Shown piece after piece: positions 59,681 through 64,000 of a DNA stretch of 64,000 bases. Source of the DNA: Saururus chinensis (lineage: Eukaryota > Streptophyta > Magnoliopsida > Piperales > Saururaceae); the NCBI GenBank assembly GCA_035235625.1, contig CP141142.1, forward strand, positions 31,630,995 through 31,694,994, read 5' to 3'. A program made the position numbers and the translations under genes. Numbering within the stretch: the stretch's first letter is position 1; every line of letters begins with the position of its first letter. The notes below the pieces were generated by a model that saw only the letters and a list, made by a program, of their open reading frames with translations, was not told where the DNA came from and made no database searches.

Positions 59681-61678
59681 AGTTTACTTTTGTTTTTGGC
59701 ATTTTAAGAGGCCTAAGAAGAGTAAATATGGCTTAGTTGTTATGTTTTTTTTTTATGTTGGGTATGTTTTGCTTTGAATAAGTTGGGTGTTGTGTGTTTG
59801 TCTTCTTGTTCTATATGGTTGTGCCCATCGCATGCAAGTTTTGCCGACTCGACCCGTGTGCTGTTGGATACTTTACTCCCCTAACCACCTGCACTCCACA
59901 AAATATGTAAGTCTTTTTTATCTGTTTTATTTATTTATTATTATTTATATACCATGATGTAATTGTAATTAGAAAACTTGTAGAAATGAAAGATTGAATC
60001 AAGCGTTGAAGACTCTCTCCACACAGCTCATGTAGTGAACTATTGACTATGAAATTATTCTCACAAAAATGATAGAAAAATCTGATTAAAGTTAATACAA
60101 AAAATAAATTTTTGGTATTCTATAGAATATAGAAGAAATCTCATCTTATTTAAATGGTTATGTCTACCCATTAACAGACACAAGTGAAAAATAAACCTAA
60201 TATGCGTTAAGAGAAAATTAAAAGAATTAGTCTTAAAAATAATTATTTTGTTCACTCAACTTGGCCTAACCCAATTGGCCGTGCATGCAAACCGAGCAAG
60301 CCAAACAACAATGATGGGGTGCGTGTACATAAGTAAGCTTACATAGGTATATGAGTCCAACATGTATGTCCCCTAGAAAGTGGTGGGGACCAAGGGCTTA
60401 ACTTGAAAGGTAAAACTTATGCCTTATATACCACATTAATTTTTATTTTCGAGATGATGTGAGACTATTCATTATCTCTCCAAATAATTCACATATGAGA
60501 TTCCCAGTCACATAAAATTGATATTGGGCTCTCAAAACCCAATAAGCCCATTTACAAAAACTTCACATAAAATGGGTTTAGCCTATGTTTAACTCATTTC
60601 CAACGATCAGCCATATGAACGAGAATTAGTTGGATAACTATACAAAACAATGCATATAAAAATGTGAGAGCAAAGTATTGAAAAGTTTTTGCATGGGGAA
60701 AGGTAGTTTTTGACTTTAAACCTTCCCTTATAAAATAGGTCTATTAGCTAATCAATAAACGTGATGTCTTGAACTATTTAATTGTGTAAACTAAGATAAT
60801 AGAATTCACGCAGTCACTTCTCATACAAAGTGTAGTTCTCATGATTATGTTTATTTTGACCCTAAACAAACTTAGTTTTTGAGAGTATTCTAGAAGATTC
60901 AGCCATAAAATCCTCATAAAAGTAGTTCCTTCATACTCATATAGGTGATTTTTATTAGAAATATTCTATCATACCCCACTTGAATTAATTAAAGCTATTA
61001 AAATAATTAAAAATAAAATTTATTCTAATTCACTTTGCATATATCACATCTCATTATAGAAATGAGGACAAGATGTTATCTCAATAGTGATTCTGTCACA
61101 ACTCAAAATTTTAAAACTCTTTTAAATAAAGGATACACGATAAATCATGAATTTTTTTTCTTTCTTAAATGCAAAACAAATCACCCGATTAAATATCTAG
61201 GTCATGGTAACTAGGGTTCACAAATACGAATATCAAAACATATGATATTATTACACATGTCAAAATTCGATAAATAGCATGTTCACCCTCTAAGTACAAG
61301 TTTGTCATCTGTCTGAAAATAAATAAGAAAGTAAAATTGGCTCTTATGCCAATAATTACAATTACTTACAAAATTGCATAAGTAAGAAACTAGATCCTAC
61401 TAGTATAATGTCATCCTCAATCGAACACCAACGTCTTGATCTTGCAGCATCCCCTTCTAAAGAACCTATAAACAAGACCAAACAACAACCAAACATTTCC
61501 TCCCCTTGGAGAAGTGTTTTAAAAGAATAAAAGTATTAATTAATATTTTTTGGCTCGAGTGAACATTACCCTATGCTAGTTGCCTACGTACTCATTAGAC
61601 AACATATCCAATCTTTTCAACAAGATCAAATTCAGGCATAGTTCTGCTTAAAAACTACACTATTCCTAAGAAACATAG
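59681..61678. other. Intergenic DNA with LTR-like scraps
   Basis: No gene is supported. A CCTTATATACCACATTAAT stretch (about 60423) and a TGTCACAACTCAAAATTTT stretch (about 61095) recall LTR promoter and terminal regions, but ends could not be matched. Confidence 0.35.
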
Positions 61679-64000
61679 TTGTAGCATCTGGGAATTTTCT
61701 AGATTCCCGAAATTGACCACATTAAAATTAGGGTATTGGACCCCTTAATTTTCTCATAAGAATAACTTGATCAACGATTGGAATTGGTAGCTAAAACTTA
61801 TATGGACGGAAATTAGACAAAAAGAAATTCAAAACGCCACCAAGAACGCATGAATCGGAATTCAGATGAGGGAGACAACCGTTTGAAGTTGAATATCACG
61901 TAGGGCCTGTTTACCCAAATTGGACGCGCAAATTGCCCGTTAAGTCACTATACTGGCCTAATTAATTAATGTTACAAAATTAAGTTTCATAGGCCCAATT
62001 AGGTGGCCTAAGTGGGGAGGTTGAACCCAACTCCTAATGGGATTAGGAACCCTAATCCCTATGCCTATAAAAAGGATAATTAGCGCTAATGGAAGAGCTT
62101 TAACCATTAAGGGAAGGAGGAGGAACTGTCGTTGGAATTTTTCGGTGACACTCCAGTTGTTGTGGATCGACAACAACTCAGCCATTGAGGTAGGATTTCG
62201 AGTTGATATTAGCATAGATTTTATTAAGTAAATTAGTATATAAATCATATTTGTAATTTATATGAATAGTGATTTCTACAATCACTGTTCATGTAATTTT
62301 GCTTCTGCTATCCGACTGTCGGCCAACCACCGGCCGACCGCAAGTTGCTAAACCCATTGCAGAAGGGGCGCACTGGCCCTAGCTGCAATGGCCCTATCCG
62401 CGGCAGCCTCGGTGGCAGCGGATGCTATTAACCATAAAAAAAAGAGATCAATACGGCGATGAGGTGTAGCCCTCGGCCAGAGGTAGGGTCCTGGGTTGCC
62501 GAAATCGCTGGACGATGACAATCTAGTCAAGCCAAGCCCATTGGCCGGTCATGGTGGCCGGCCGTTGCAGCACCTCCATCAGATTATAAAAAAAGAAGCC
62601 CTTTTCTACCCCAGTAGGTTACCAGACAGTGGCAGGGTTGGGCTCGTTGGAATTGCCGCCAAGCAGCGATCCGATTTCACCCAATCCTTGCCACACAGTG
62701 GCGGCCTAGGGCAGTGCCACTATAGGTCCCTATCTACAAATAGGCAGGTCGTCGGTTTTAGTTTCAGACCGGGCTGGGTGACCTGATCCGTTAGGCCCGG
62801 GTTTTTTTTTTAAAGGGAAGGGAAGTGGACCAGGTCTGGTTTAGGGGGGTATAAGTGTCCAACAAATTATAGAAAATTTCCAATATATCTCCAGAGGGAT
62901 GGAAGTGTCTTGACCAAGTTTCAGTTGGAAAAAAATCTCAAAGTATATGAAATAACCCTTTTACCCCTATAGTTAAACTATCATGTATTATTCACTTACC
63001 CGACTTAGGAGCTCAAGTTTGTGGCCTATGAGTGATCTTAAAAATCAGAAAAATTCTTAGTGATATTCTAATGGGTAACCTAATTATATGCTAAACCGTA
63101 TAGTGAGGAAAAATCCCAGTGAGTGGGTAATTGACCATTTTGCTCTAAGGGTTAATTGTAAACCGTTAAGTCGACCAAGGTTGGTTCAAGGGGCACACGA
63201 CCCTAGTAAACATCTGGAAAATTACACCAACTCCATGATGTCAAGTAATACCCTTGTGCCCAATTTTGGACCCATTAGATGTCAATAAGGCCTTGATCAA
63301 AATAACAAAAATACCCCTTGGAGTGAACTACCTATATTAGTGTGAATGGAAGCGCGAGACAGTTTGAGAGTGGAGCCTTCTAAGATGTCAATGACTTAAG
63401 ATCAATAGAAGGGCACTAAAATGATCCAAAGGAGGGTAGCATAGCCCCAAGTAGTAAAATTACCCTAATACCCTTTGGGGCAGTATGTTACATTTCTACC
63501 AAAACTGATAACCTAGTTAACCAAGAGTTAAGGTACCCTATAATGATATTAATGGCTTCAATTGGAGGGGGTGTGACTAGTAGGTGACATGAAGACCTCT
63601 ATAGGTCATAGTGTCATGGGAAATAAGGGGAAGAAACCTAATTCTCAGGGTTTAAGGCAGTATATTACAAGTGTCTACAATGCAATGCATTGATCCCCTA
63701 GGATATTATAAATGTAACTCATGTGATGTGTCAGAGTTATTTACATTCACGGGATTGAATTTGCTGAGCCCTAACCTTCCAAATGAGTGCAACGGGTTTT
63801 TATTTATTATTTATGCACTTGTGTGACTGGTGTTATTTATGTTGATTATTCTGATGCACGCTTTTATTATTGAAGCATTAAGTTATATTGGTAATTTAAG
63901 GTTAATGAAGACTAAGCAAGAGATATTGGTTGTCTTTGGATTGGGGGAGAATATCTAATTAAGATAAAGACTAAAATACCCTCAATAGGGTTTGAGACCT
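61679..64000 (+). mobile_element. Possible LTR element running off the window end
   Basis: It may start at TGTAGCATCTGGGAATTTTC. A TATA box (CCTATAAAAAGG, about 62063-62074) is followed by a donor-like GAGGTAGGAT (about 62187-62196), the same layout as the main LTR family. A GC-rich block follows (about 62300-62790). No second end or coding domain lies in the window, so this is tentative. Confidence 0.35.

Overview
This is nuclear DNA of a flowering plant. The base composition is AT-rich, transposon debris is dense, the genes have spliceosomal introns, and the protein families are plant ones. I cannot place the species. No bacterial-style operons, CRISPR arrays, tRNAs or rRNAs were seen.

Three host genes are supported, all on the minus strand, and I could splice each into a continuous reading frame. 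(1) 5190-7695 is a five-exon gene for a DFO-like protein (247 aa); DFO is needed to form meiotic double-strand breaks. (2) 17591-21680 is a six-exon gene for a TAF15/TAF15b-like FET-family RNA-binding protein (515 aa), with one RanBP2 zinc finger, a long Gly/Tyr/Ser-rich region, an RRM and an RGG tail. (3) 42930-55194 is a four-coding-exon gene for a 776-aa plant protein that I cannot name, with two very small exons (23 and 30 nt) and an 8.3-kb intron full of repeats. Each gene has one intron whose donor is GC rather than GT (3 of 12 coding introns). A fragment of a cyclophilin-40-like gene lies at 57786-57989.

The rest is mostly mobile-element sequence. 2151-4875 holds two direct copies of an unclassified repeat. 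8352-11749 is a foldback element split by a 3-kb hAT transposon (8492-11469) that still shows transposase remains. Copies of one large LTR family, mostly solo LTRs (TG...CA-type ends, 5-bp target duplications), lie at 12102-13557, 22425-26305, about 31130-32170 (a fragment), 33890-40457, 35014-38341 and 47685-50535. Two nests can be reconstructed from their target duplications: a 1.85-kb LTR inside 22425-26305, and a 3.3-kb LTR inserted in opposite orientation into a relative (33890-40457), which may itself sit inside an older LTR (about 32808-41335). Small hAT-type and foldback MITEs lie at 13788-14743, 21850-22185, 29706-30435, 52468-52662, 53008-53443 and 56846-57230. A GC-richer block at 15360-16250 may be organelle-derived.

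I found no convincing new multigene system. The most notable points are the GC-AG introns, the inverted nested solo LTRs with both target duplications readable, and arrays of TTCGAA-type palindromes plus a conserved TATA box and splice-donor-like site inside the LTR family.
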